IMG/VR virus record: IMGVR_UViG_3300036830_000564
Location: 1 to 45,089 of that record
Reading direction: 5' to 3' (one strand)
Length of the DNA stretch: 45,089 bases
Source: a virus
The notes under the pieces were generated by a model. It was not told where the DNA came from. It worked only from the letters and a program-made list of their open reading frames with translations, and did not search any database. Position numbers and translations under genes: made by a program. Of the stretch, positions 15,654 through 23,050 are shown piece by piece. The number at the start of each line of letters is the position of its first letter. Positions within the stretch are counted from its first letter, which is position 1.

Positions 15654-17015
15654 TTATTCCACGGCCCTCCGAATGGGTTGCGGCTTGTTTCGGTCGGCCG
15701 CTCGGCCCATTTTTTCGGCCGCGACTTTGATCTCCGCAGCGCTGCTCTCCGCGGCTGCGGTTTGCTTTTTAATTTCTTCCACGATCGCGGAGCCGAACGG
15801 GTTGTAACCGGCATGGCCTCCCTCTAGCGGCGAAGTCGCGTACGCCAGCCCGATAGCACGATCGCCGCCGATTCCCGGAAGGGCGTTCAGTACCTGCGCC
15901 AGGTAATTCCGGTACGTGACGGAGAAGCCTGCCCCTCCCTGCCGGATGTGCATATTTTGCGCTGCCTTGAGCTTTACAGCGAAATCGTTGCCGCGCTCGG
16001 CGAGCAACTCCTCATTGTCATTATCCAGGCGCGTCGCGGCGGCATTGGGGCCGGACGTCGAGTTGGCGCTGGCCTCGGCGTACTGGCCGAGATTCTCTTG
16101 GACCAACCCCAGCCCCCGCATGGTCCTTTCGGCCGTCGTCGAGTCGATGCCCATCTCTTTCCACCAGGCGGCCTGTTTCGCAACTGGGACCTTATCGGAA
16201 TGGGCGGCGAATCCCTCCTGGATCCTCGAAATCACCTCTTCGAATGTTTCTCCGTGCTGATCGACGTCCTCGAAATTAAGCCCGATCTGCGCGAGTGCCG
16301 TCGCATGTCGTTTTCGCCCGCGCCCAGAAAAGGCTTCCCGCAGCGTGGCTCCCAGGTAATTCACGTCCTCGACCTGCATGTCGCTGCGGGCCGTCATGGC
16401 GAACAACTGCCGGCCGGCCTCGGTAATCGCCTTCCCGGTCGCCTCGGCGCCGCGGTCCAGCATTTTGGAGGTTGCGTCGGCGAAGGCCTGCGGCGAGAGA
16501 GCGCCCCCTTTGGCGTCGTTGGCCGTCTTGAAGGCCACGGCGATTTCGTCGAATTTGGCGAGCAGCTCCTCGCGTGGCACTCCCTGGGCGATCAGCTCGC
16601 CGAACAGATTGCCCGAGGCTTCATGAGACAGACCGGCGGTCGAGCCCTTCTTTTTCACCTCCTCGATCGTCTCTTGGCCCTCGGCGCCGAACCCAGCCCC
16701 CCGCGCGGCGAGCGAACGATTCGTCTTGTCCAGGTTCATAGCCGCTTTATTGACCTCGGCGCTCCACTCCTTGGTCGCCTCGAACAGCTTTTCGATGGTC
16801 GCCTCGACTCCCGCGAACCCGGTCACCATGCCCACGGCCGCGAGGCCGATCTCGTTCATTTCATGGAGCATGTGGCCGGCCCCGTGGCTGTGGCCGGCGT
16901 GCACGTGCTTGATCTTGTTTTCCAGGTCGTCGTACTTTTTCTCCAGGCGCGCAATCGCGGCGACGGCGTCCTGCTCGTTGCCGAAGAAAGTCGTCGTGAC
17001 GGAGTTGTCGGCCAT
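15654..17015 (-). CDS. Tape measure-like tail protein
   Basis: A 453-aa protein dominated by predicted helix and coiled coil: an N-terminal coiled coil (AIARLEKKYDDLENKIKHV) then a His/Gly turn, a hydrophobic patch (IGLAAVGMVTGFAGVEATI) typical of tape measures, and long helical stretches with Ala, Glu, Lys and Gln. Length controls tail length; at about 0.15 nm per residue this predicts a tail near 68 nm, short for a siphovirus. It lies after the chaperone-like gene and before the hub. Its N-terminal 40 residues are clearly similar to the separate 61-aa gene just upstream. Confidence 0.7.
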   Translation of the reverse strand: MADNSVTTTFFGNEQDAVAAIARLEKKYDDLENKIKHVHAGHSHGAGHMLHEMNEIGLAAVGMVTGFAGVEATIEKLFEATKEWSAEVNKAAMNLDKTNRSLAARGAGFGAEGQETIEEVKKKGSTAGLSHEASGNLFGELIAQGVPREELLAKFDEIAVAFKTANDAKGGALSPQAFADATSKMLDRGAEATGKAITEAGRQLFAMTARSDMQVEDVNYLGATLREAFSGRGRKRHATALAQIGLNFEDVDQHGETFEEVISRIQEGFAAHSDKVPVAKQAAWWKEMGIDSTTAERTMRGLGLVQENLGQYAEASANSTSGPNAAATRLDNDNEELLAERGNDFAVKLKAAQNMHIRQGGAGFSVTYRNYLAQVLNALPGIGGDRAIGLAYATSPLEGGHAGYNPFGSAIVEEIKKQTAAAESSAAEIKVAAEKMGRAADRNKPQPIRRAVE

Positions 17016-17025
17016 GGGACGGCGG

Positions 17026-17211
17026 TCAAACCGGTCGAAAAGTCAAAGGAAGTCGAGGACGGCGTTTCTGACTCTTTTGCAAATTGGAGAGTTCGAGGCG
17101 GCGCTTAATTTGCTCTTCCAGTTGGGCGTATTTTTTTTGGAGCCGCAGGAATGCCTCAATTGCCTTGGACTCATCTCCGTAAAAGGTGATTTCGATATTC
17201 GCTTCGGTCAT
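17026..17211 (-). CDS. Short paralogue of the tape measure N-terminus
   Basis: A 61-aa protein whose first 35 residues align with the tape measure N-terminus: ITFYGDESKAIEAFLRLQKK here against TTFFGNEQDAVAAIARLEKK there, followed by the same coiled-coil pattern (YAQLEEQIK versus YDDLENKIK). The remaining 25 residues are basic. It overlaps the next upstream gene by four bases and ends 10 bases before the tape measure start. It may be a truncated duplicate of the tape measure or a separate small partner, perhaps a nucleator that co-assembles with it. Only the duplication is seen; the role is inference. Confidence 0.65.
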   Translation of the reverse strand: MTEANIEITFYGDESKAIEAFLRLQKKYAQLEEQIKRRLELSNLQKSQKRRPRLPLTFRPV

Positions 17212-17753
17212 TGATTGCCCAACACGTACATGTCGTACACCACGTTGCCGCCGGCGGCGGCAATCCGCAGCAATTGATTATTGGCCGAGCCGACGGCCAG
17301 CCCGGCCGGGACGAACAGCGAAAAATCGGCCCCCGGCGTATACGGTCCGACCGTGGCGGCGTTGCTCGAGATCCAGCTCGTCCAGGTGTTGGCGGTCCCT
17401 TCGCCGCCAATCACCAAGTTCCCGATGCTGGCGGGATCGTTGACGATCAGGACGGCCACGACTTTGGCCAATGCCATGGCGACGCCCAGGCCGTCGTTGC
17501 CGGCCCCCGCGCCGACGTCAATCCCGGCGAACGAAAACAGATTGATGTCTTCGTGACTTCCCGAAGTGAGCGCGTGCTGCGTGCGCTGCCAGAAACGATT
17601 GGCCTGGCTGGCGGCGTTGCCGTTCGTGATCTTGGGGATGCTGCGCTGCACGCCGGCGTCGACCGAGGAGGCCAGCGCACCGTCCACGAGGTTTTGGACG
17701 GTGCATTTGAGCGTTCGCGCGTGCGTGATCGTGGGCAGGGAGGGCGTGGACAT
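17208..17753 (-). CDS. Putative tail protein, 181 aa
   Basis: A 181-aa protein, beta-rich with Ala/Gly/Asn stretches (GIDVGAGAGNDGLGVAMALAKVVAVLIVND, then SISG-like turns). Its C-terminal part has a smooth beta pattern (VVYDMYVLGN) as in tail tube-like or baseplate proteins. It lies between the chaperone-like gene and the tape measure paralogue with four-base overlap downstream. There is a 65-base gap upstream after the chaperone-like gene end at 17819, containing short direct repeats (TGCCTGATGCCTAATGCC). Family not recognised. Confidence 0.45.
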   Translation of the reverse strand: MSTPSLPTITHARTLKCTVQNLVDGALASSVDAGVQRSIPKITNGNAASQANRFWQRTQHALTSGSHEDINLFSFAGIDVGAGAGNDGLGVAMALAKVVAVLIVNDPASIGNLVIGGEGTANTWTSWISSNAATVGPYTPGADFSLFVPAGLAVGSANNQLLRIAAAGGNVVYDMYVLGNQ

Positions 17754-17818
17754 GGGAATTGTGTTCGGTTCTTAGTGTGTGGTGTTGGAAGCCCCTGCCG
17801 CTGCCCGGTGCCTGATGC

Positions 17819-17993
17819 CTAATGCCTGACGGGAACGCCGATCACCGCTATGGGCTCATCTTTTCCCACCCCGCGGGAGTGGAGATACAGGTCTCCTCGG
17901 GACGGTGCATACGCGGGAAGTTTTCCCGCGGCCCAGGCGACGTACTCGGCGCAGGCGGCGGGGCCGCTGTTGTGGGCGGCGGCGTTTTTTTTT
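17819..17993 (-). other. -1 frame extension after an A9 slippery tract
   Basis: In the minus-strand message the A9 run (17985-17993) gives a heptamer A AAA AAA in the correct zero frame; a -1 slip continues as KKNAAAHNSGPAAC, ends with GVPVRH and stops at 17819. The extension is about 58 residues with a conventional composition (AEYVAWAAGKLPAYAPSRGD). Programmed -1 slippage at this place is a hallmark of siphovirus tail chaperones, so this is most likely a G/GT-type pair. A simple sequencing or genuine indel in a pseudogene is the alternative. Confidence 0.55.
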
Positions 17994-18702
17994 GAGGGGA
18001 TCCCGGCCCCAGATCGCCGAGCAGCTCGGTGACTTTGGGCCAGTCGCACACGGCCTCGAACACCGAGAGATAGTTTTGCGTCGTCAGCAGCTTCAGCAGC
18101 GACGCCTCCCGCCGGCCGAGCCGGTAATTGAGCGCCAACGCCCCCACGGCCAAATCGAAGGCCTCGGGCCAGGGCAGCGTCCCCTGAAACAGATGGTCGA
18201 ACATGGTTTTCGAGGCCTGCCAGGCGGCGGCGAATTCGGGCAAAACTTCCTGCACGAATTCGCCCGCGTCGTTGAGGCCCAGCGAGCGGGGCAGCGCGGC
18301 GTAGCGGCCGCTCTTGCGGACGATGGGCACCGTCCAGACCTGGCCGTCGCCCAGGGTCACGTCATAGCCCGGGAAGACGACGGCCCTTCGGAGGTCCTCG
18401 GGCCCAGGCAGCGCGCCCACGTCGGAGCGGCCCAGCCAGTAGCGGCCGCAGTCGGTCCAATGTTGGCAGTCGGGAAAAAAACCGATCAGGGCGACCGTCG
18501 CTCCGGATGGGTCGGCCGGGGCCAGGATCACGCCGGACAGGTTCCCCGGGCCCCCGCCGATGACGTTACGGATCTGCAGACCGGACTGAAAGGCCGCCTG
18601 CGTCGTGATCAGGTCGGCGAAGATCTCCCCCAACCCGGCGTCGCGCACATGCTGGGGGCGCACCTCGGCGTACGTCAGATGGGGAATGAAATACAGGAAC
18701 AT
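17848..18702 (-). CDS. Tail assembly chaperone-like protein, zero-frame product
   Basis: A 284-aa protein from ATG 18702. Positionally it is the G/GT-like tail chaperone: it follows the tube and a small gene and precedes the tape measure. The region from about 180 (AFDLAVGALALNYRLGRREA) is helical. The zero frame after the A9 tract at 17985-17993 becomes Pro/Thr/Ala-rich and low-complexity, whereas the -1 frame continues as an ordinary sequence to a stop at 17819. I therefore infer that a longer -1 frameshift product of similar length also exists. Chaperone identity rests mostly on position and the frameshift site. Confidence 0.55.
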   Translation of the reverse strand: MFLYFIPHLTYAEVRPQHVRDAGLGEIFADLITTQAAFQSGLQIRNVIGGGPGNLSGVILAPADPSGATVALIGFFPDCQHWTDCGRYWLGRSDVGALPGPEDLRRAVVFPGYDVTLGDGQVWTVPIVRKSGRYAALPRSLGLNDAGEFVQEVLPEFAAAWQASKTMFDHLFQGTLPWPEAFDLAVGALALNYRLGRREASLLKLLTTQNYLSVFEAVCDWPKVTELLGDLGPGSPQKKTPPPTTAAPPPAPSTSPGPRENFPRMHRPEETCISTPAGWEKMSP

Positions 18703-18738
18703 GCGGCGATTTCGAATTTCGAGGTTGGGAATTGAAAA

Positions 18739-18957
18739 TTACTGTGCCGGCGCGGCAGCGACCGGAGGCATTGCGCTGGGACTGTCGATCTCCTCCAGGG
18801 CGGCGAGCTGCTCCGAAGTCATGGCCGCCAGCTCGAGGCGGAGCTGGGCGACCGTTTCGGGATTGGCCGCCACGACTTCGGCCGCCGCCGCGACGGTGAT
18901 GCCGCGGGCTTTGGCCAGCCGCCGGGCGGCGAAAGTAATGACATCATTGGTGGTCAT
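18739..18957 (-). CDS. Small Ala-rich protein of the tail region
   Basis: A 72-aa protein from ATG 18957, overlapping the tube stop by four bases (ATGA). Composition is Ala/Glu/Gln-rich: ITFAARRLAKARGITVAAAA then QLRLELAAMTSEQLAALEEI, two probable helices, and a Pro/Ala tail. It lies between the tube gene and the chaperone-like gene, the usual place of small tail assembly genes. Not recognised as a family. A long minus-strand frame extending to 19545 is only a shadow of the tube gene. Confidence 0.55.
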   Translation of the reverse strand: MTTNDVITFAARRLAKARGITVAAAAEVVAANPETVAQLRLELAAMTSEQLAALEEIDSPSAMPPVAAAPAQ

Positions 18958-19871
18958 GTGATGGCTTGCCCCGTGCTGCAGGTGAGGGGATTGGTTTCGG
19001 CCGTCAACGTCACGAGCTCGACTTTCAGCGTGTCCGACATGGGCGAACGGCCGTCCCCGGCCGACTCGACGGGAATGCACGTCCCATTCAGCCCCTGGAA
19101 TTTCAGATGGGCCGCCGTGGCGTTGGAGACGCGGCTGGCGGAGGGGGCGAATTTGCGGCCGTAGCACACGATGCCGTTCGTCCCGTCCAGGACCGTGCCG
19201 CGGAGGCCCAAGGTCGACCAGTTCACCAGCTCCAGCGTTTTGATGGTGATCGAGGGGCGGCCCTCCTCGATCCCCACGAACGTATCGAACTCTTCGGAGT
19301 TGTCGGCCAGTTGCACGATTTTGACGCCCGCGTCGATCGTGATTTCCGAAATGCCGGGAATGGCGCTCCCGTTGATTTCGACCGGGCCCGCGCCGAAGAA
19401 ATTCCCGGCCACGAGCGTCCCCGACAGGGCCACGGAGCCCGTGTAGACGAATGGGTCGTTGGTGCCGTCGTAAATCGGCACGATCATCACCTGCGCCTCG
19501 CCCATCCCCTTGTCGGTGAGGCGGATGTTGGACCAGTACACGCATGACTGGCTGACGACGATCTTCTGATGGCTGGCCGTGCCGCGGGCCACGTTGCCCG
19601 TCGTGGCCCCCAATTTGAAATAGGTGCTGATCGTGCTGACGGCCGCGCCGCCGGGCCCGATCGTGCCGAGCAGCACGTCCAGCTGCGTCGTCGTGAACGT
19701 GATCATCGGCTTCTGGATCTGGTTGGCGCGGAACATGGGATATGTTCCGCCGGCCGGGTTTTCCAGGAACGAGGAAATGCCGGCCGACCAGCGGGCGTTT
19801 TTGAGCACGGCGAACTCGACCGAGCTGGGGAGCACGATCTTGTCCAGGCGATGGATGGTATTGATGCTCAT
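18954..19871 (-). CDS. Major tail tube-like protein
   Basis: A 305-aa soluble protein. Features fitting a tail tube or sheath subunit: about 300 residues, many short beta segments, Gly/Thr-rich turns (ISTYFKLGATTGNVARGTA), and an Ig-like C-terminal half (TLVAGNFFGAGPVEINGSAIPG, DAGVKIVQLADNSEEFDTF). Position is right: downstream of terminator-like genes and upstream of the chaperone-like gene. Coupled to the next gene by ATGA. The tube assignment is by context and composition. Confidence 0.6.
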   Translation of the reverse strand: MSINTIHRLDKIVLPSSVEFAVLKNARWSAGISSFLENPAGGTYPMFRANQIQKPMITFTTTQLDVLLGTIGPGGAAVSTISTYFKLGATTGNVARGTASHQKIVVSQSCVYWSNIRLTDKGMGEAQVMIVPIYDGTNDPFVYTGSVALSGTLVAGNFFGAGPVEINGSAIPGISEITIDAGVKIVQLADNSEEFDTFVGIEEGRPSITIKTLELVNWSTLGLRGTVLDGTNGIVCYGRKFAPSASRVSNATAAHLKFQGLNGTCIPVESAGDGRSPMSDTLKVELVTLTAETNPLTCSTGQAIT

Positions 19872-19905
19872 GATAGTTGGCGTTTCTGGGCGTTGGCGTT
19901 TCCGA

Positions 19906-20448
19906 TTAGGGCCCGAAAGTCACGCGGCGGGGGGGCGGGCGGCTGTCCTCGAGGTGCTTGGCCAGCCGCTCGGCGGAGAATTCGCGGAGGGCGTCTTTGT
20001 CGTCCTCGGTGCAGCGGGTGACCTCGTCGGGCTTGTCGGGTTGCCGCGAGATGATCTTCTGACGGCCGGTTTGGGGATCGGTGAACGAGCCCACGAACGG
20101 ATTGTAAAAATAGGTTTCGGGCGACATGCGGACCCGCACCAGCCGCGACGTGCCGGTGATCTTGAACAGGTACTGCATCTGCCGCTCGGCTTTGCCCGTC
20201 AGCACCTCGTCGCGATACTTGCCGATGCCTTCGCCCTTGCGCTGCTTGATGACGTTCAGGTACAGCGGCCGGCGGGGCTCGAAGCCGTATTTGGAGCGAT
20301 TGCGGGGGCCGAAGTGCTCGGGGAAGATCTCGTCGTGCCAGTGCCGCGCCGTGTCGATCAGCGTTTTCTTGGCCAGCTCCGGCCAGCGCCGCGGCAATTC
20401 GCGCGTGACGTCGTCGCGTTCATGTTTGATGCTGAGGACGACGGCCAT
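19906..20448 (-). CDS. Neck/minor tail protein, 180 aa
   Basis: A 180-aa basic protein with a helical N-terminus (ELPRRWPELAKKTLIDTARHWHDEIFP), a beta middle (YLFKITGTSRLVRVRMS) and a Pro/Arg tail. The N-terminal part is reminiscent of HK97 gp10-like or tail-completion proteins. It lies between the terminator-like and tube genes and probably joins head and tail. The next gene upstream stops at 20452, three bases from its start. Identity is tentative. Confidence 0.5.
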   Translation of the reverse strand: MAVVLSIKHERDDVTRELPRRWPELAKKTLIDTARHWHDEIFPEHFGPRNRSKYGFEPRRPLYLNVIKQRKGEGIGKYRDEVLTGKAERQMQYLFKITGTSRLVRVRMSPETYFYNPFVGSFTDPQTGRQKIISRQPDKPDEVTRCTEDDKDALREFSAERLAKHLEDSRPPPRRVTFGP

Positions 20449-20451
20449 GTT

Positions 20452-20955
20452 TCACTCCCAATCCACGTCGAAGCCGGCCGCCAAATATCTCCCCAGGGAG
20501 GCCCACGTCTCTTCCGGGTTGCCGCCAAAATTCGTGAGGCTGATATTGGTGATCGACAGATGCGACGTGCCGTCGGCCGAGTCGGGATCATCGGCGGCCG
20601 AGAGCAGGGCGATGTCGTCGATGACCTGGCCGAAAAAACTGATGGCCTGCAGCTCGGCCTGGACGTCGTCGTCGTAATCCTGGGGGTCGACGTCCCGCGC
20701 CAGGTACAGGAACAGACTTCCCTGGGCCTGCAGGACGACCTGGTTGCCCGCCGCAATCTGTTTGTAAATCAGCTTCTCTCCGGACGAGACCACGCCGTAC
20801 GGCCGCGGCTCGGTGCCGGACAGCTCCTTGAACGCCGTCCGCAGCAGGGCAGTCGGCGCATCGGCAGCGCCGATCGCGGCCTGAAAGGTCGGACTGAGGG
20901 ACAGCATGCGGCGGAGTTTGACCGCCGCCAGATAGATCGGGCCGCCGAGCGCCAT
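20452..20955 (-). CDS. Tail terminator-like protein
   Basis: A 167-aa protein. Position (after connector candidates and before the tube) and mixed alpha/beta composition (LRTAFKELSGTEPRPYGVVSSGEKL, then IYKQIAAGNQVVLQAQGSLF) match tail terminators such as lambda gpU. No catalytic motif. Its start is just beyond two 14-bp tandem repeats at 20964-20991. Confidence in the exact role is low. Confidence 0.5.
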   Translation of the reverse strand: MALGGPIYLAAVKLRRMLSLSPTFQAAIGAADAPTALLRTAFKELSGTEPRPYGVVSSGEKLIYKQIAAGNQVVLQAQGSLFLYLARDVDPQDYDDDVQAELQAISFFGQVIDDIALLSAADDPDSADGTSHLSITNISLTNFGGNPEETWASLGRYLAAGFDVDWE

Positions 20956-20985
20956 GCCTTACCGGGTGCTTTTAACGGGGTGCCT

Positions 20986-21201
20986 TTAACGGGGGGTAAT
21001 GTGCACTGCCTCGATCCGGCCCACGCGGCCGTCCAGGCTGTGCATCGACGAGTCGATGGCTTTGACGTCGGTCTTGAGCTCGCGAATGTCCGCCGACACC
21101 GTCAGCGTGAACGTCCACAGGCTGCCCACGATCGACAGGGCCAGCGTCAACAGCGTGGCCCAGGTGCCCTTGCTGAGGGTCAGATCGCTGCGGGGTGGCA
21201 T
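20986..21201 (-). CDS. Single-helix membrane protein with coiled-coil tail
   Basis: A 71-aa protein with one hydrophobic helix at about 13-35 (TWATLLTLALSIVGSLWTFTLTV) followed by a charged helix (ADIRELKTDVKAIDSSMHSLDGRV) that resembles hemolysin XhlA-type or spanin/holin-like phage proteins. It lies in the connector region rather than the lysis cassette at 35.5-36.2 kb, so a lysis role is not supported; it may be a membrane-anchored assembly factor. Start ATG 21201. Confidence 0.5.
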   Translation of the reverse strand: MPPRSDLTLSKGTWATLLTLALSIVGSLWTFTLTVSADIRELKTDVKAIDSSMHSLDGRVGRIEAVHITPR

Positions 21202-21226
21202 GGGAATATCCTCCTGTTTTGCAGCC

Positions 21227-21607
21227 TCAGAATTGATCCGGTTTCGAATGCCCCGCCCGCAACACTTTCGTCCGCCGATATTTGACCGTCACACCGCCGC
21301 ACGACAGATGCAGCCGCTCGACGTGGTCCCATTTCTGGCCGCCGGCATCTTCAGCCAATTGCACCGCGTCGCCGGTCTGGGGGTTGTCGATCCCCAGCGT
21401 CGGGTCCGCATAGGTGAAAATCGTGATCTCCTCGACCTGGGTCGTGTGATGCGACTGCGGATGACGCTGTAACGAGGCGCGGTCGACCGTCGCGGCGATG
21501 CGCCGCGACGGCTGACCGAACGGAAAGTAAGTCACGATCTCGGCGAATTCGTCCGAATTCAGGAAGGCTTTCGCTAGATCGTTGGCAAGCTGATTTTGGA
21601 ACGGCAC
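21227..21607 (-). CDS. Head-tail joining (gpFII-like) candidate
   Basis: A 126-aa protein with beta segments and conserved-looking Tyr/Phe turns (EIVTYFPFGQPSRRIAATVD, DAVQLAEDAGGQKWDHVERLH). Length and position after the capsid genes and before the terminator are right for a gpFII-like head-tail joining protein. The C-terminus is basic (VKYRRTKVLRAGHSKPDQF). The assignment rests mainly on gene order. Confidence 0.45.
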   Translation of the reverse strand: MPFQNQLANDLAKAFLNSDEFAEIVTYFPFGQPSRRIAATVDRASLQRHPQSHHTTQVEEITIFTYADPTLGIDNPQTGDAVQLAEDAGGQKWDHVERLHLSCGGVTVKYRRTKVLRAGHSKPDQF

Positions 21608-21619
21608 GGGTATTTCCGA

Positions 21620-22141
21620 TCAGGCCGGGGGCGCGGCTGCCGGCGAGGCAACCGGGGCGGCCGGCGCTACGGGCGCTGCCGGCGGCGTGACTGCCGCGAC
21701 CGGGTCTGCCGCGGGAGCCGCGGCCGGCGCGGAAGCGCCCGGAGCGACGGGAGCGGCGACAGGCGCAGCCGCCACGGGGTCGGCCTTCTTTCTGGGCGCC
21801 GACTTGGCGACGGGAACGACCGGCTCGGGCGCCGCCGGGGCGACCGGGGCGACCGGAGCGACCGGAGCGGCGGAAGCGGCGGGGGACGCGGGAGCGGCTG
21901 GCGGCGGAGCTTCAGTCCAGCCGGCGCCGGTCGGCAGCGGCACGAGCGAATTCAGCGGCGTCAGGCCGTGCTCGACGCACAGCTTGTGCACTTCGAGGAT
22001 GGCCGCGTTGCGGCCGTGCTGGACGAGGAGGGCCAATTTATCGGCGGCCCAATTGGTGGCCTGGTCGGCCGCCTGTTCGGGCGTCAGGCCGCACTGCTTT
22101 TGCAGCACGGCCGCGGCGTATTTCAGATCTTCGTCAAGCAT
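21620..22141 (-). CDS. Head-region protein with long Ala/Pro tail
   Basis: Start at ATG 22141 (MLDEDLKYAAAVL); ATG 22183 or GTG 22189 would add residues. About 70 structured residues (AAVLQKQCGLTPEQAADQATNWAADK, then VHKLCVEHGL) are followed by roughly 95 residues of Ala/Pro/Val repeats (APVAPVAPVAPAAPEPV) with a short basic patch (SAPRKKAD). Such tails are intrinsically disordered. The gene lies between the lectin-like head protein and the joiner, so it may be a connector or scaffold with a flexible arm. Family unknown. Confidence 0.45.
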   Translation of the reverse strand: MLDEDLKYAAAVLQKQCGLTPEQAADQATNWAADKLALLVQHGRNAAILEVHKLCVEHGLTPLNSLVPLPTGAGWTEAPPPAAPASPAASAAPVAPVAPVAPAAPEPVVPVAKSAPRKKADPVAAAPVAAPVAPGASAPAAAPAADPVAAVTPPAAPVAPAAPVASPAAAPPA

Positions 22142-22204
22142 GGCGGCGTCTTTCGAAAAATGCGGGACAGAAAGGCCAAACATCAACACAGCGAACCCCA
22201 GAAC

Positions 22205-22888
22205 TCAACTCCGCCGGCCGGCGATGCGGATCCGGTCGACGACGTAACCGTCCGTGGCCGTGGCGGCCGTCTTCTGGATTTGCAGGAAGATCTGCAGCGC
22301 CAGGGACGTATTGGCCATGCTGAAGGCGGTCACGCTGGGAATGATCACCGGGACGCCGTCGACGAAGAAGCGAATGTCGCTTTTGCCGGCCGCGAACGAG
22401 ATCAGGAAATCCTTGTACACCGTCCCCAGCGTCTGCGTGCTGGCCACGCCGTTGTTGGTGATCGTGCCGTCCCGCGTGTCGATCTTCACCAGGTTGGAAG
22501 CGCCCACCAGGCGGAACAGGCAGGAATTCGTCAGCGAGGCGATGGCGTCGTTGCGGGCCGAGGCCAGCCCGAAGGCGAACATCGAGGCCGCATTGAGCGT
22601 GGCCTGCGCCATTTTCACACGGAATTCAACCTCGATGATGCCGCCGATCAGGTACTGCAGAATGTCGGCCTGATACACGCACACGTTCTGGATCTCGTTC
22701 GTGTTGTCGAACGTGACCGCCAGGCCGCCCACGCTGCCGGCCGAAGAAGGCGTTTCCAGGGCGTAGGTCGGCGTGCCGGCCGCCGACGTGTCGGCGATCT
22801 TGAAGGGCGCGTTGTCCCCGGCCGAGGTCGTGAAAATGTTCTGCCCCTGGAAGTCCCAGACGTGCTCATAGAAATTGCGGTTGGCCAT
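22205..22888 (-). CDS. Head decoration/lectin-like protein
   Basis: A 227-aa beta-rich protein: NIFTTSAGDNAPFKIADTSAAG, then IIEVEFRVKMAQATLN and DIRFFVDGVPVIIPSVTAFSM. The pattern of alternating strands with a final FxxDG turn resembles jelly-roll or concanavalin-like folds, common in phage decoration or surface proteins. It follows the protease-capsid gene after 161 bases. The role as a capsid decoration protein is an inference. Start ATG 22888. Confidence 0.5.
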   Translation of the reverse strand: MANRNFYEHVWDFQGQNIFTTSAGDNAPFKIADTSAAGTPTYALETPSSAGSVGGLAVTFDNTNEIQNVCVYQADILQYLIGGIIEVEFRVKMAQATLNAASMFAFGLASARNDAIASLTNSCLFRLVGASNLVKIDTRDGTITNNGVASTQTLGTVYKDFLISFAAGKSDIRFFVDGVPVIIPSVTAFSMANTSLALQIFLQIQKTAATATDGYVVDRIRIAGRRS

Positions 22889-22912
22889 CTCGGTTCTCCC
22901 AAGGCAAGAGGG

Positions 22913-22990
22913 GAGAAGAGCGAAGAGTGCAGAGCGATTCGGGCGGCCCCGCGGTCCGTCCCGGTTCTCTGTTCTCTCTTCGCTCCTCTC
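22913..22990. repeat. Long inverted repeat between capsid and decoration genes
   Basis: A 15-base arm at 22913-22927 (GAGAAGAGCGAAGAG) and its near-complement at 22976-22990 (14 of 15 paired) enclose a 48-base loop. On the message this could form a stem between the capsid and next gene and act as a processing or stability element; there is no following T-run typical of an intrinsic terminator. Confidence 0.5.
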
Positions 22991-23013
22991 TGATGTGGTA
23001 TTCGCTGTTCTGT

Positions 23014-23029
23014 TTATTCAGCGCTGAAT
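23014..23029. repeat. 16-bp palindromic element, copy 2
   Basis: Identical to the 3950-3965 copy (TTATTCAGCGCTGAAT). It lies 21 bases downstream of the stop of the protease-capsid gene. The third copy at 36561-36576 differs at one base. Confidence 0.6.
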
Positions 23030-23050
23030 GCGACGATCCGTCGCGTGGAA

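Noticed and set aside
17819-18049. Separate 76-aa gene in the -1 frame
   Set aside because: Its upstream part overlaps well-formed zero-frame coding and the two join at an A9 tract, so I treat it as a frameshift extension rather than a new gene.
19624-21285. Long plus-strand open frame of 553 codons
   Set aside because: It covers several minus-strand tail genes on the opposite strand and has Arg/His-rich, shadow-like composition typical of GC-rich antisense frames.
21660-21900. Repetitive GC-rich tract as a possible CRISPR or minisatellite
   Set aside because: It encodes the Ala/Pro-rich tail of the head-region protein in frame; there are no regular spacers.
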